The position numbers and the translations under genes were made by a program. The notes under the pieces are model-generated. The model searched no databases. It was not told the DNA's origin and saw nothing but the letters and a program-made list of their open reading frames with translations. Shown here one piece after another: positions 1 to 42,000 of a DNA stretch of 64,000 nt. The stretch comes from Ursus arctos (lineage: Eukaryota; Chordata; Mammalia; Carnivora; Ursidae), in assembly GCF_023065955.2 (NCBI RefSeq), contig NW_026622874.1:23059772-23123771 (forward strand). Direction: 5' to 3'. Positions within the stretch are counted from its first letter, which is position 1; each line of letters starts with the position of its first letter.

Positions 1-1769
1 GGTATACAAATCGGCAAAGAAGAAGTCAAAATGTCTCTCTTCGTAGATGACATGATACTCTATATGGAAAACCCAAAAGAATCCACTCCCAAACTATTAG
101 AAGTTGTAGAGCAATTCAGTAATGTGGCGGGATACAAAATCAAGGCTCAGAAATCAGTTGCATTTCTATACAAGAATAATGAGCCTGAAGAAAAAGAAAT
201 TAGGGAATCCATCCCATTTACAATAGCACCAAAAACCATACGTTACCTTGGAATTAACTTAACCAGAGATGTAAAGGACCTATATTCTAGAAACTATAAA
301 TCACTCTTGAAAGACATTGAAGAAGACACAAAAAGATGGAAAAATATTCCATGCTCATGGATCGGAAGAATTAATGTAGTTAAAATGTCCATGATACCCA
401 GAGCAATCTACACTTTCAATGCTATCCCAATCAAAATACCGATGACATTTTTCAGAGAACTGGAACAAATAGTCCTTAAATTTGTATGGAACCAAAAAAG
501 GCCCTGAATCGCCAAGGAACTGTTGAAAAGGAAAAACAAAGCTGGGGCATCACAATGCCGGATTTCCAGCTGTACTACAAAGCTATGATCACAAAGACAG
601 CATGGTACTGGCACAAAAACAGACACATAGACCAATGGAACAGAATAGAGAACCCAGAAATGGACCCTCGGCTCTTTGGGCAACTAATCTTTGATAAAAC
701 AGGAAAAAACATCCGGTGGAAAAAAGACAATCTCTTCAATAAATGGTGCTGGGAAAATTGGACAGCTACATGCAAAAGAATGAAACTTGACCACTCTCTC
801 ACACCATACACAAAAATAAACTCCAAATTGATGAAAGACCTCGATGTGAGACAGGAATCCATCAAAATCCTAGAGGAGAACATAGGCAGCAACCTCTACG
901 ACATCGGCCAAAGCAACCTTTTTCATGACACATCTCCAAAGGCAAGAGTAACAAAAGATAAAATGAACTTGTGGGGCTACATCAAGATCAAAAGCTTCTG
1001 CACAGCCAAGGAAACAGTCAAAAAAACTAAGAGGCAGCCCACGGAATGGGAGAATGTATTTGCAAATGATGCTACAGATAAAAGACTGGTATCCAAGATC
1101 TACAAAGAACTTCTCAAACTCAATACACGAGAAACAAATAAACAAATCATAAAATGGGCAGAAGATATGAACAGACACTTTTCCAATGAAGACATACAAA
1201 TGGCTAACAGACACATGGAAAAATGTTCAAAATCATTAGCCATCAGGGAAATTCAAATCAAAACCACACTAAGATACCACCTTACACCAGTTAGAATGGC
1301 AAAAATTGACAAGGCAAGAAACAATAATTGCTGGAGAGGATGTGGAGAAAGGGGATCCCTCCTACATTGTTGGTGGGAATGCAAGTTGGTACAGCCACTC
1401 TGGAAAACAGTGTGGAGGTCCCTTAAAAAGTTAAAAATTGAGCTACCCTATGACCCAGCCATTGCACTACTGGGTATTTACCCCAAAGATACAGATGTAG
1501 TGAAGAGAAGGGCCATAGGCACCCCAATGCTCATAGCAGCATTGTCCACAATAGCTAAATCGTGGAATGAACCGAGATGCCCTTCAACAGATGACTGGAT
1601 TAAGAAGTTGTGGTCCATATATACAATGGAATATTACTCAGCTATCAGAAAGAATGAGTTCTCAACATTTGCTGCAACATGGACGGCACTGGAGGAGATA
1701 ATGCTAAGTGAAATAAGTCAAGCAGAGAAAGACAATTATCATATGATTTCTCTCATCTATGGAACATAA
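1..1769 (+). pseudogene. L1 ORF2 remnant (reverse transcriptase C-terminal part), disrupted
   Basis: The open frame from the left edge carries the RT catalytic-type motif FVDD (usual L1 form FADD) at about 43-54, followed by the RT thumb region. It ends at a TGA at 505-507 where the family has an arginine codon, as expected from a C-to-T change at a CpG. A second lesion, a one-base loss near 545-550, moves the rest into another frame, open to 1769. That part includes the C-terminal cysteine motif C-x3-C-x7-H-x4-C (about 1330-1382) and the usual L1 carboxyl end. Two independent breaks make it a pseudogene. Confidence 0.93.
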
Positions 1770-2046
1770 GAACTAGGAAGATCGGTAGGGGAAGAAAGGG
1801 ATAAAGAAAGAGGGGTAATCAGAAGAGGAAATGAAGCATGAGAGACTATGGACTCTGAGAAACAAACTGAGGGCTTCAGAGGGGAGGTGAGTAGGGGAAT
1901 GGGATAGGCTGGTGATGGGTAGTAAGGAGGGCACGTATTGCATGGTGCACTGGGTGTTATACGCAACTAATGAATCATCGAACTTTACATCAGAAACTGG
2001 GGATATACTGTATGGTGACTAACATAATATAATAAAAAAACATTAA
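1..2046 (+). mobile_element. LINE-1 (carnivore-type L1), 5'-truncated 3' half
   Basis: This is the 3' part of an L1 retrotransposon, entering from the left edge. It holds the last part of the reverse transcriptase domain and the C-terminal cysteine domain of ORF2, a G-rich 3' UTR (about 1770-2030) and an A-rich tail after 'ataatataataaaaaaac' near 2020-2046. The 3' UTR text ('gcactgggtgttatacgcaa', 'ctgtatggtgactaacataa') is what I know from carnivoran L1s. ORF2 is broken, so this copy cannot move by itself. The true 5' end lies outside the window. Confidence 0.93.
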
Positions 2047-2562
2047 AAAAATTTTTTTGGACAAACCAAGGCTTTAAAAATAAAATATAAAACCATAAAG
2101 ATAAAAAAAAAAGAAGCTATGTGTTTAAATGTTGAAATTTTAAAATTGATTGCTCTTTTAAAATTACCTGTATTCTAAATTAAGAATTCTGAAATAAAAT
2201 GTTACTATGACACTAGCATTTTTCATATGGTGACATACTAAATAAAATACTTTCTGTATTTAAAAAAAAAAAGAAGAGAATGTGTGCAAGTATGTTCTGA
2301 GTTAGAAAGTTGGTGCCAATCTCCTGCAATGGCCAACGAAGAGATTACTCAGGTCTCTGTGTGCGTAGTTGAGTCAAGAACCATCTGATACAAGAGTTGA
2401 TTGCACTTCTGTTAATGCAGCCTACGAGTGCATTAGCTGTTTTGGCAACCACATGATTCTGTTGACTCATATTGAGCTTAAAGTCAACCCAAATGGTTAG
2501 GCTTCTTCCAAGACTTGCTCTTAAGTGTTGTCTTCTACCCATCTTTGGACAGTTGAGTTCTT
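2047..2562. other. Unique or unrecognised A/T-rich flank
   Basis: This stretch between the L1 tail and the first SINE holds A-rich tracts (2101-2112, 2262-2276) and no supported gene or recognised repeat. Confidence 0.5.
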
Positions 2563-2791
2563 TCTTTTTTAAAGATTTATTTATTTATTTATTTATTTAC
2601 TTATTTACTTATTTACTTATTTACTTATTTGAGAGTGAGAGCACACATGGGGTATAGGGCAGAGTGAGAGGTACAGAATCTCAAGCAGATTCCCTGCAGA
2701 ACATGGGGCTTTATCCCACGACCCTGAGATCATGACCTGAGCTGGAATCAAGAGTTGGTCGCCTAACCAACTGAGCCACCCAGGCACTCCT
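2563..2791 (-). mobile_element. CAN-SINE (SINEC), inverted
   Basis: The element reads as a reverse-complement SINEC: T-rich/ATTT tail, GA-rich body, then 'ctgagccacccaggc' as the inverted tRNA head. The tail has grown into an ATTT/ACTT tetranucleotide run (about 2578-2632). An imperfect target-site duplication flanks it: 'ggacagttgagttctt' at 2547-2562 and 'ggacaatggagttctt' at 2792-2807, two mismatches. Confidence 0.93.
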
Positions 2792-3085
2792 GGACAATGG
2801 AGTTCTTAAACTCAGGAGTCAATCTTTACATTGATTCCTATCAAATTTCAACTTGGAGTTTTTGTAAATCCGTGTAAGTCAGGCAATATTTTAATTCTGA
2901 ATCTGTCATTGTATATGTTGACTCTCTCTCTCTCTAAGCTTTGAGTCATTTGCAAATCTGATCCAAGTTTTTTATTAAAAGGTTCAAGAAGCAAGTTGAC
3001 ACTGATACTTCAAGAAGGCTCTATGGGTATAATATTTAGCCAACTAAATCATGTAAATTGTTTTGTCTTAGGAATACCTTGGCCA

Positions 3086-3276
3086 GGAGTGTGTAGGTGG
3101 CTCAGTCAGTTAAGTGTCTGCCTTTGGCTCAGGTCATGATCCCAGGGTCCTTGATCGAGCACCACCTCAGTGTCCTTGCTCAGTGGGGAGTCTGCTTCTC
3201 CCTCTCCCTCTGCGTTCTACTCTGCCTACTTGTGCTCTCTCTCTCTGTCAAATAAATAAAAAGAGAAAAGAAAAAA
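3086..3276 (+). mobile_element. CAN-SINE (SINEC)
   Basis: tRNA-derived head ('ggtggctcagtcagttaagt'), central 'ggtcatgatcccagggtcc', CT-rich stretch and 'aaataaataaaaag' tail in forward order. An imperfect duplication flanks it ('ggaataccttggcca' before, 'ggaacactttggtca' after). Confidence 0.93.
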
Positions 3277-5054
3277 GGAACACTTTGGTCAAATATGTGT
3301 CTGATATTTGTCCATGGCATTTTCCCACTGATCAGGAAAGTCTTCTCAAAAAAGGAAGAGTTTACTTTCACCTGACTTGTTCTTCCTAGGCTAAGCTACT
3401 TCCTAAAGGTCCCAGCTCCCTTTTTGCTTAAGGCACTCCCTTAAGTGCCTCTGTTTAATAATCTATATTTTAGAGTTCTTTCCAGGGATCAGCTGGTAAG
3501 TCTTTGATGTTGTTTTTAGAATTCATGGCTTTGGGAAATCTAGAGCCACACTTACCCATCCATCCTGGCTTTCTAATGTCTATCCTGGTCTTTGCCACAT
3601 TTCAGTTAGTGACAGGTTTTAGGGAGCATACTTGCAAAATCTTTTGGTTCCTGGGATTTAGTGAATCTGGACTTGATAATTGGAATTTCTTTACAGCAGT
3701 TATCAGCTTTCTCATTGTCTTCTGTCTGGGTCTTCATTCTGTGTAACTCAGGAATGGAGTAGGAGCTGAGGAGTTCTTTTTTCTCTTTGACATCTGTTAA
3801 CATGACGCCATCTGCATCAAGCTGTGACCCTCCCTGCTCTCCTTCAGACACCAAGGAGCTCTTTGTGTTGTCCCTGTAGTTTTTGCAGCCTCAGCTCACT
3901 CTGGGCTTCCGCTTCCCTCTACTCTGCCGTTGATCTCTTTGCACAGCATTTGGATTCGTCCTTGGCCAAGAGCCATGTCCTCTATCACTTGTGCATGTCT
4001 AGCCTCCGAACGAGTTCTCAGGTGGAGTCCCAGTGCCTCTCTATTTCTCTCATCACTGGGATCGCTGATTACTATGTACTTACGTTTGTTTCTGAGAATC
4101 TCCCATGTCTCATTAGCGATTGATTGTTTTGGAGTTGTGGGCCATGGGTGCACATCTATTTTTTATTTTTTATTTGCCAAGTCTCTCTTTTTTTGACATA
4201 CAGCAAAACTAACTAGAGCAAACCTAAGCAAATACTGACATGTATTATAAGGGCCAATCGATGTCTCTTAGGGGGAAAGGGCAGGAATTTGAGTGGGCCT
4301 CAGGAAATCCTGGAATCAGTGAACTGGATGTCACTGGGTTTCACTGTCTCTGTCTCTTGTCTCTGATTCTCACTCGGTATCTTCTTCATTCTATCTCTAT
4401 GCAGACTGGTTTTCTCTGTGTTCCTGGACTTCATGGCAGAACATCATAGACCCACAGCTGCTAAGTTCACATGTCATGTGTCCAGCTCCCCAAAGAGATG
4501 AGTCTGCTGTCTCTCAGTCCTAAATTCCAATTCACAGGAGACGGAAACTGACTGGTCCAGTCTGGCAGACACCCACCACAATGCAAGCAGTCAGAAATCA
4601 TGTTGTTCAAATGTTGCCACGGATTAGATGGGCAGTTCCCAGAGAAGCAGGGGGAGGAACAACTTAGTAAGTGTCTATTCTTTACTCCCTCATTCATTCA
4701 GCAAATATTTGTCATATGTCCAGACACTGTTTTAGTTGTTAGGGACGCTACAGGGAAAGCAAGAGAATCTTTAAAAATTCTATTCCACTAAATACGAGGT
4801 ACATTTCTAACTCTTCTGTACATCCCCCTTTTTTGTATTGTGACATGGTCCATTTCTACTCCTTCTATATCAGTAACTATCTTGTTTAGAGCAGCATTTT
4901 CCCTTGGATACCCACTGACTTGGAATCTGCATACTTGAGGGAAATATGCTGAAGAAACATGAAATGAATTATCCAGACACCTGACCTTCCTAGAGAGAAA
5001 GGCCCATGGAGTATTAAGCCTGTCCAAGGAAAATAGAAACTGCATCTCTGGCTT
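3277..5054. other. Intergenic sequence without a recognised gene
   Basis: I see no convincing exon, RNA gene or young repeat here. Short open frames (for example 3504-3746 and 4240-4449) lack splice context and protein-family resemblance. Confidence 0.5.
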
Positions 5055-5490
5055 TGTGGCTAGATCACATTTACTGGATGGGTACTATGGGGAGAAGACA
5101 GTGGATTGAAAAGGCCAACTGCATTCAGTTGGGCCTGACCTAATCAGACAGGTCCTTTAAAAGGGAGTCTAGTGGTCAGAGACTCAATGAAGTAGACACT
5201 CTCTTTCCATTTCGGCCTTGAAGAAGCAAGGATCATGTGTTCTATAGCTGCAATCCTGCCAATAACGTGAGGGCGTTTAGAAGAAGATCCTTCCCTAGTC
5301 AAGCCTTCAGATGAGAATGCAGCCTGGCCCACACCTGGGTCTCAGCTTCGTGAGACCCTGAGCAGAGGACCCAGCTAAGTCGTGCCCACACTCTACACCC
5401 ATGAAAACTGTGAGAGAGTAAACGTGTGTAATTTCAAACCACTAAATCTGTGGTAATCTGTTATGCAGCAATAGAAAATGACTACGATGG
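5055..5490 (+). mobile_element. Old solitary LTR, MLT1-like (ERVL-MaLR class)
   Basis: The 3' part reads like the end of MaLR long terminal repeats: 'gtgagaccctgagcagagga', 'aactgtgagagagtaaacgt', then 'ctaaatctgtggtaatctgt' and a terminal 'gaaaatgactac'. It is diverged and has no internal retroviral genes beside it, so it is a solo LTR. The family name is from memory; the left boundary is approximate. Confidence 0.55.
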
Positions 5491-5810
5491 TAGATTAGAC
5501 AGGATTATCTTAGGATGTGTTCCTGGAGAAGGAAGACTTATCACACTGAGGCTTTCAACTAGCATTTCTGAACAATGGGATCCATGCTGGGTATTCTGGA
5601 TGCTCTCTGTGAAATCCAGGTGAAGTTTATATATAATACATAAGGTCTCCCTGCCCACTTCCTGAGGGCTTCCTATTTGGTACTCAATGTAAATATCCAC
5701 TTGATGTTAGAGTTGAGGCCATAGAAAGAATATTCTTTTCCCTATTATTAAAAATGTACTTCACTTTAATAAATAAGGTGATACTGACAAATTCTGTAAA
5801 ATTATATATA

Positions 5811-6003
5811 TTTTTAAAGATTTTATTTATTTATTTGAGAGAGAGTGAGGGAGAGAGAGAACACAAGCCAGGGGAGTGGCAGAGGCAGAGGGAGGAGCTC
5901 CCCACTGAGCAGGGAGCCCAATGCGGGGCTCAATCCCAGGACCCTGGGATCATGACCTGAGCCAAAGGCAGATGTTTCACCTACTTAGTCTCCCAGGAGC
6001 TCC
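5811..6003 (-). mobile_element. CAN-SINE (SINEC), inverted
   Basis: Inverted SINEC with 'aaagattttatttattta', GA-rich body, 'gggatcatgacctgagcc' and a decayed head. Flanks repeat 'taaaattatat' on both sides (about 5798 and 6005), consistent with a target-site duplication. Confidence 0.92.
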
Positions 6004-6562
6004 TATAAAATTATATTTTTCAAATAGGATGCATTTTTCTTAGTTTTTGATTCATTTACCCAATTAGCAAAAGTCTACATAGCACCTGCCCTGTGCCTAG
6101 AACTATGCCAAATGTGAAGAACGATAAAGGAAAGTAGAGACATGGTTCTACCATTTGAGGAGCCTGAGAGAGAAGTCTCATGTAGTTAAAAATGTTACAG
6201 AACAATTAAACACTAAATGCTAAAAGCGGGAATGAGGAGGTAGCTGCTGAGTGCTAAGGAATAACGGAAATTATGAATGTGATTTCACAGTCCCCTCCCT
6301 CAGAGAAAAAGGAAAGCACTGAAATGTTCTTAGCTTCCAGCTAACTGAATAAACGCAACAGGAGTTCTGTAACCCGTTAGCTAATCATACATAAATGCTG
6401 CTTATTCAGGATTTAGGGTAATTTCAAAGGTAGTGAGCTGAAACTTTGTTATCCAAACAATGCCTCAGCAAAATGTATTCAAGAAATAATGTTTACTGAA
6501 CACCTACTGTATCAAGTCCCGTCCTGGGAAGGAGAATACAGTGGTATATCTGTCAGAAAGTT
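6004..6562. repeat. Probable old LINE2-like fragment plus unrecognised DNA
   Basis: Text near 6070-6250 ('tagcacctgccctgtgcc', then a 'gagcctgagagagaagtc' stretch) resembles the 3' region of ancient mammalian-wide repeats with the pattern 'cacctactatgtgccagg'. Too diverged for a firm family. The rest shows nothing I can name. Confidence 0.35.
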
Positions 6563-6681
6563 GTGTTTTTTTGAAGTTTTATTTATTTATTTATTTACTT
6601 ATTTATTTATTTAATAATCTCTACACCCAATGTGAGGCTCAAACTCATGACCCTAAGATCAAGAGCCGCCCACTCCTCCGA
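6563..6681 (-). mobile_element. Short CAN-SINE, inverted, head lost
   Basis: ATTT-rich tail followed by 'aatctctacacccaatgtga' and 'actcatgaccctaagatc', typical of the short SINEC sub-type. Flanking 'ctgtcagaaagtt' (6550-6562) and 'ctgtcagaatgtt' (6682-6694) form a one-mismatch target-site duplication, so the missing head reflects a 5'-truncated insertion. Confidence 0.88.
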
Positions 6682-6694
6682 CTGTCAGAATGTT

Positions 6695-7100
6695 TAAAAC
6701 ATAACAGAAAACCGTATTCAAGTGACTTAAACAATAAATATATTAGTTACCTCCCCAAATAAGAAGTCCTGAGGTAGGTCAGCTCCAAAATGTGTTAACT
6801 GAGGAGATCACCAACATCATTAAAGACCCAGGTTTTGTTTTGTGGGGTGTTTTTTATTTTGTTTTATTTTTGTTTTTGTTTTTTTGGTTTTCCCTCACCT
6901 TTTCTTCAAGACTCTAGCTTGTACAATCTTAGCTGGCTTTCCTCATGGTCACAAGAAAGCTGCCAGTGTTCTAGGCACATCTTCACAAACTGTGTAGGGG
7001 AGAGAAACAACTACTGTTTCTTCCATGTGTCTTTTTTTTTTATTAGTGAGAGAAAAAAATCTTTCCCAGAAATCCCTAGTAGACTTCCCCTAACAACTTA
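6695..7100. other. Intergenic, T-rich, no gene seen
   Basis: T/G-rich stretch at 6832-6885 and no supported gene or repeat family. Confidence 0.5.
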
Positions 7101-7301
7101 TTTTTTTTTTTAAGATTTATTTATTTATTTATTCGACAGAGAGAGACAGCCAGCGAGAGAGGGAACACAAGCAGGGGGAGTGGGAGAGGAAGAAGCAGCC
7201 TCCCAGCGGAGGAGCCCGATGTGGGACTCGATCCTGGAACGGTGGGATCACGCCCTGAGACGAAAGCAGACGCCTAACGACTGCGCCACCCAGGCGTCCC
7301 C
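7101..7301 (-). mobile_element. CAN-SINE, arctoid-like sub-type, inverted
   Basis: T-run and 'aagatttatttatttattt', then 'cagccagcgagagaggga', 'gggagtgggagaggaagaag', and an inverted head 'gcgccacccaggcg'. This body is the one I associate with bears and seals. Low divergence suggests a fairly recent insertion. Confidence 0.94.
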
Positions 7302-7603
7302 CCTCCCCACGTCTTATTAACTAGAACTGTATCTCAGGCTTGTGTTTAAACCACTCCCTGGGGCAGTGTTGGGGGCTTATCTTCCCTGATGCACATGGAC
7401 TCAGGAGAGCGGAGACTTGAACAAAAGTGGGGTTCTACCAGAGGGGGAAGGGGAATGAAGAGGGGCTGAAAAGGCAGGCCATCCACTAACAACATCAATA
7501 GCTATTGTAATTAGAGATGGCAGTAATGATTGTCTCCGGACTGGGCCACGAAACAATCTCACAGGTGATACGCAGTTACAAAGTGGGACAAACACCGTGA
7601 CCA

Positions 7604-7708
7604 GGGGCGCCCAGCTGGCTCAGTGGTAGAACGTGTGACTCTTGAACTCAGGGTCATGAGTTCAGACCCCACGTTGGGTGTAGAGCTTACTTAAAAAACA
7701 AACCAAAC
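7604..7708 (+). mobile_element. Short CAN-SINE
   Basis: Head 'ggggcgcccagctggctcag', then 'gggtcatgagttcagacccc' and 'acgttgggtgtagagcttac', then an A-rich tail. Flanked by 'aacaccgtgaccag' (7591) and 'cacaccatgaccag' (7709), a target-site duplication. Confidence 0.92.
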
Positions 7709-7729
7709 CACACCATGACCAGAGAGAAC

Positions 7730-8575
7730 CGCTGGCTGTGAGACAGGAGGGTGATCACAGCAAGGACACAGTCAAGAAAGGCCATTCAGAGGAAGTGAAA
7801 TTGAGTAGGAACCTGCAGGCGGAGGGTTGGGGGAAGAACATTCCAGGCAGAGGGAACGGGCTTGGCTCACTGGAGAACCCAGGAAGGAAATGGGGCTGGG
7901 GGAGAGGACGGGAGGAAGGAAAATGGCCCAGAAAGGGCGTGGGGCAGCAGGCAGAGTCCTGTCTGCAGCACGGGACGGAGTTTGCTTTGTGTTCTAAGAG
8001 CAACGTGAAGGCACTTGAAGGTTTCAAAACAGGGGCATGTTGTGATCCGACTTGTGTTTTAAAACCCCAGTCTGGCTGCAGTGTGCAGAATGGATGGAGG
8101 GGACGAGGCGAGGTGAGGAGTGACAGCGGCTTGGCAACAAGAGGGTGGAGGAAAAGAGAACAGTGTTGAGTATGGACAGCACTGCTGGGGCTCCAGGTCT
8201 CCAAGGATGGGGCTGTCCCAGGAGCTGGAAATGCACAGACCGTTTGAGGGGCTAAGATGCACCTGAACACATGTAACTCTACTTTGGGGGAGAGTGATCA
8301 GGGGCCACGGGGGAGAAGAAGGAGAGATCACAATCTGGGGGCTTTAGGGTGAGCCCGATGTCCCGCCAGCTTCTGAGGGCGGGTGATCTTTGAGCAGACG
8401 CTGTGCAAGCTGGGTTTGAAGGTGCAGACGTGGAAAGGACAGCCCAGGGAGAGGAAGCAGCTTGGGCCAAAGCAAAGAGGCGGGTTTCGCAGACCTAGAG
8501 GGAAGGGAACAGGGAGTCGAGTTTGCAGGGCTTTGTGAAGGAACAATCCGGAAAACAAGGCTAGAAAAGCCATGG
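7730..8575 (+). repeat. Old LINE2-like mammalian repeat, GC-rich
   Basis: Phrases such as 'aagaacattccaggcagagg', 'cacttgaaggtttcaaaaca', 'gtgatccgacttgtgtttta' and 'tctggctgcagtgtgcagaa' match a common ancient mammalian repeat that I remember as a LINE2 3' end. Overlapping open frames on both strands come from GC richness, not from genes. Confidence 0.45.
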
Positions 8576-38523
<29,948 letters not shown>

Positions 38524-38689
38524 CATGTTCCATAACCTACAAAGTTGGAGAAAAGTAACTATAACCATTTGTGAAGTTTAGCATGCCCCTGCAGGACACT
38601 GCACGGAGACATGACTGTTTGGTTTGGAGGTGTGAACTAACCTACTCTGCCCACTGAACATTTAACCTATTACACAATGATGTGAGAAC

Positions 38690-38890
38690 TTATCATGATG
38701 AGGACCCTGGCGGGTGGGGTGGGGTGAGTGGATGGAAGTGTCTGGAAGGGCGTGAGGGGGTCTTCTAGGGTGCTGATAATGTTTCTCGCTCGGAGTGCTG
38801 GCTACCCAAATGTGTTCACTTTGTAAAAGTTCACTGAGCTGTACGCTTATTATCGGGGCACTTCTCTATGTGATATCTCAATAAAACATA
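38690..38890 (+). mobile_element. Old L1 3'-end fragment inside the NCF2 3' UTR
   Basis: 'gggtgctgataatgtttctc', 'gtgttcactttgtaaaagtt', 'cactgagctgtacgcttatt', 'cacttctctatgtgatatct', 'caataaaa' follow the ancient L1 3' terminus, including its poly(A) signal. Confidence 0.7.
38880..38885 (+). terminator. NCF2: NCF2 poly(A) signal AATAAA
   Basis: First canonical signal in sense orientation after the stop codon (about 360 bases on). It sits at the end of an L1-derived segment. Downstream sequence is only weakly GT-rich. Confidence 0.65.
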
Positions 38891-39014
38891 CAAAAACAAG
38901 ACACCCCGAGTGCAGGCCCAAGGCCGAAGTATAAATACCCCTATATTCCTGTTACCAGTACAATCACAGACCGCTAGAGCCCGAGGTAAATTTACAGGTA
39001 ACTCAGATGGCAGA

Positions 39015-42000
39015 CACACGCAAAATTAACTCCTTTATTTAAAGTCTCATTGCTTAAACAGAACCTAGACTTAGTTTTCAATTCCACAGAGAATTAAAAT
39101 ACTAGAACGAGATCCCTGCACGCCTTCTCAGAGAGGCACCTCTGTTAAGAGTTCAACACTGAGTACGTGCCACTAGCACCTGAGGGATGTAAAGCCGCGT
39201 TCCAGAAGCCACTTGGTCAGGATGATCCTGTTAGTTAACGTTTTATACAATACGGACTATACCAGTATACATGATACAATGCTATGGTTTTATTTTGGTT
39301 ATCATTTAACCAAATGGCTTGATTTTTTAGGGCTAACTTGGGGTTAACAAATACTAGCCTTTAGAACTGGCCTTCATTCCCCTCCTTCCCTCCTTCCCGT
39401 ACGGTGTGTACGGCTTTGCAACCACTCAAGAGCGCAGGTGCTTGTGAAGAGCAGTGAGGAAACGAAGGGTCGATGGAATCAACACAGGAGTGAGAGGCCT
39501 GCTGCCCAGCACGAACACACAGACTGGCAGGCCATGGCACTGACGTTCGACCCGCTCTCTGCGGCAGGCCCAGCAGGTTACCACTGGAAATTTCAGACAC
39601 AACTCAAAGAAATGCAGCCTCAAAGCTAAGACACTAATTACTGCTGGGGCTAATCAGACTTCATGATTTTTGTAGACCAGAAAGAGAAACTATCTCTGCA
39701 TTGCCCCCACTGAGAGTAAAAATAGGGATAAAAATGGAGGGTTATTAACTTCTTTGCATAAGCCAATCTTTATTAGATAAAAGAATTTTGACAGTAAGTT
39801 TCTTCCTACCCATCCCTTTCCAGAATAATGCACACTGGCTTGGAGTGCTACTAAGAGCCTAAATAACCCTGCAGCATATTCAATTTCTGACCATCTCTGC
39901 TTTCCCCTAGATGACTTGTAAGTAGTTGAAATACTTGGTTTTTAAGTAGGAGATTCTTTTGGGTTAGCAAAGAAACAGCGTACACACAGGTCTGGTTGGA
40001 GAGAACATGGTTTAATTAAAGGCAAAGCTGATCTCAGCAGCTGCAGGTCTTGCACAGACAGACCAAAACAAAACAAAAAACAAAACAAAAAAACACAAGA
40101 GAAAGTTTACTACACAAAACCGGTTTCTGATGAAGATTCTCCTCTCCCTCCTCATTACTCCACACTGAGGATGATAAGGCGAGGAACCCCGCCCCAGGAG
40201 TCAGAAAACATTCCAAACACCAAATTCTCATGCAGTACCGGGGGTGAGACAGTGAACCTGGCTAGCTCGTCTAGGGTGCGAGAATCAGGGACAGCTCAAA
40301 CACTGGAATGTTGCAGCTGCCTGAATGCAGAGCTCAAACACACAAAGTGGGTCAAGGTAGTGGGGAAGGAGGCTTGGAAGGGAGGGGTGGGAGAGAGGCG
40401 GACACAGGGAAGGGGCTGGAGAGAAGCACAAAGGGTTCCATATTGCCATTGGGTGGGGGGGGGGGCTTCACCCTTTCAGACCTTTCAAAAAAAAACAACA
40501 ACAACAAAAAAACAAAACAAAAACAAAAAACCCCAAACACCATGTCAAACTTAAAGAGCAATAATGTAAAGCATACGGGGCTCCAACCACTCTCTCTCTA
40601 GAGCAATGAGCATTAATCTCACCCCTTCCATTGCTGGGGTTGCCCAGACTCGAGTGACAACCGGGGCTCCTGGATGTGCTTTGCTCTGCAGCTGTCTTCC
40701 AGTTTGTAAGTCCCACGCTGACTCCACACACTCACACACACTCCCCCTCCCCCAGGGAGAGTAGCTGGGCGTGCGCACGCACGCTTACGCATACACACAC
40801 ACACGCACGCACAGAGAGACCTCCCAGAAATAGACCTTACCACTAGCACAGCAATTGGACATTTAGATTGTTTCCATAATTTCCCCTTAAAATATTACTT
40901 TTCCAGGAACTAACAGAAATGCTGTCCTTCTGTTTCTACACAAGAAAATTTTCAGTCTTCTTTCCTTCTAATAAATACCAAATAAAAGTTTTCCTTTCTT
41001 TCGCCTTTTCCAGAATGGACTTCGTTGTGTTTTCTTCTGTGCATGATGCACACGTGTCCATGCTGCTTTGAATTTCACTCTGAAAGTGGAGGCTGGGAGA
41101 CGCAGCTTGGGCAGGGGCCTGGCCCGTCGTGCGCTACGCAGACGCCACGGCTTCCTTCCTCTTCAGACTGTCTTTTGGGTCCCAACTGCTGGACCCCATG
41201 CTGTTGCTTCTTGGCGAGATGTTGTACACATTAGGAATAGAAACAATTACTAGCAGACAGCATAGGGTAGGAAAGGGATGGAGGTAGGGACAAGAGGAGG
41301 TGGGTGGTAAGCAGGATGGGGTCACAAAAACCAATCAAACAAAAAATAACCACACTGAAAGCTTCTACCTATTAAAATGTGTCAGGCCACGAATGGACCA
41401 GCCTGTCTTCTGTGAGACTGCTTGCTATGCTACCGTAAAATGTACAGGAATCAAAAACATTAATTTAAAACCCTACAGCAGTCACCTGCCAGTCCAGCCC
41501 AGCACCACCGCCCACACTGCATCCTCGATTGGGGCTCGAGCACCTACAGAGTGAAGGGCATTTCCTGCTGGAGTCTCCAGGCCACAGAAGAGCCTGCCCA
41601 AACCTTCTGAGTGAAAGCTGAGGCCTTGGACTCTCCCTCGTGGAACACTTCCACTGGCTGAAGAGGTCAGCTTCCCCATCCTGTCACCACCAACCTCTCA
41701 CAGGAGCAGTGAACGGGCTTTCCTTGCTACACACTGACTAGAAGAAGCACATCTGTGTGTGGAAGAATTCAGTGTGATATTTTACTACTGAGAGTAATAA
41801 CAATAATAAAAGATGTTCAGGAATAATTTCAACTACATTCTCAGTCAGCAAAGCAATCATTAATGGATTCCTATTTTATTCCCCAAAGAGGAAAAAAGGA
41901 CTGAGAAGTTCCCATTGGCTTCTCCCATCTGCCTCCCCTTCTCAGCTTTCACTTCCCTTGTGGCTGGGGACATGCACGATGGAGAAGGTGAGAGGCGGTG

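Larger units (their letters stand above)
38524..38905 (+). other. NCF2: NCF2 3' UTR
   Basis: Extends from the stop codon to the probable cleavage site 15-25 bases after AATAAA at 38880. The distal part from about 38690 reads as an old L1 3' end. Confidence 0.7.

Noticed and set aside
7755..8270. 171-codon minus-strand and 143-codon plus-strand open frames
   Set aside because: They overlap each other within an old GC-rich LINE2-like repeat; low-complexity S/P-rich translation.
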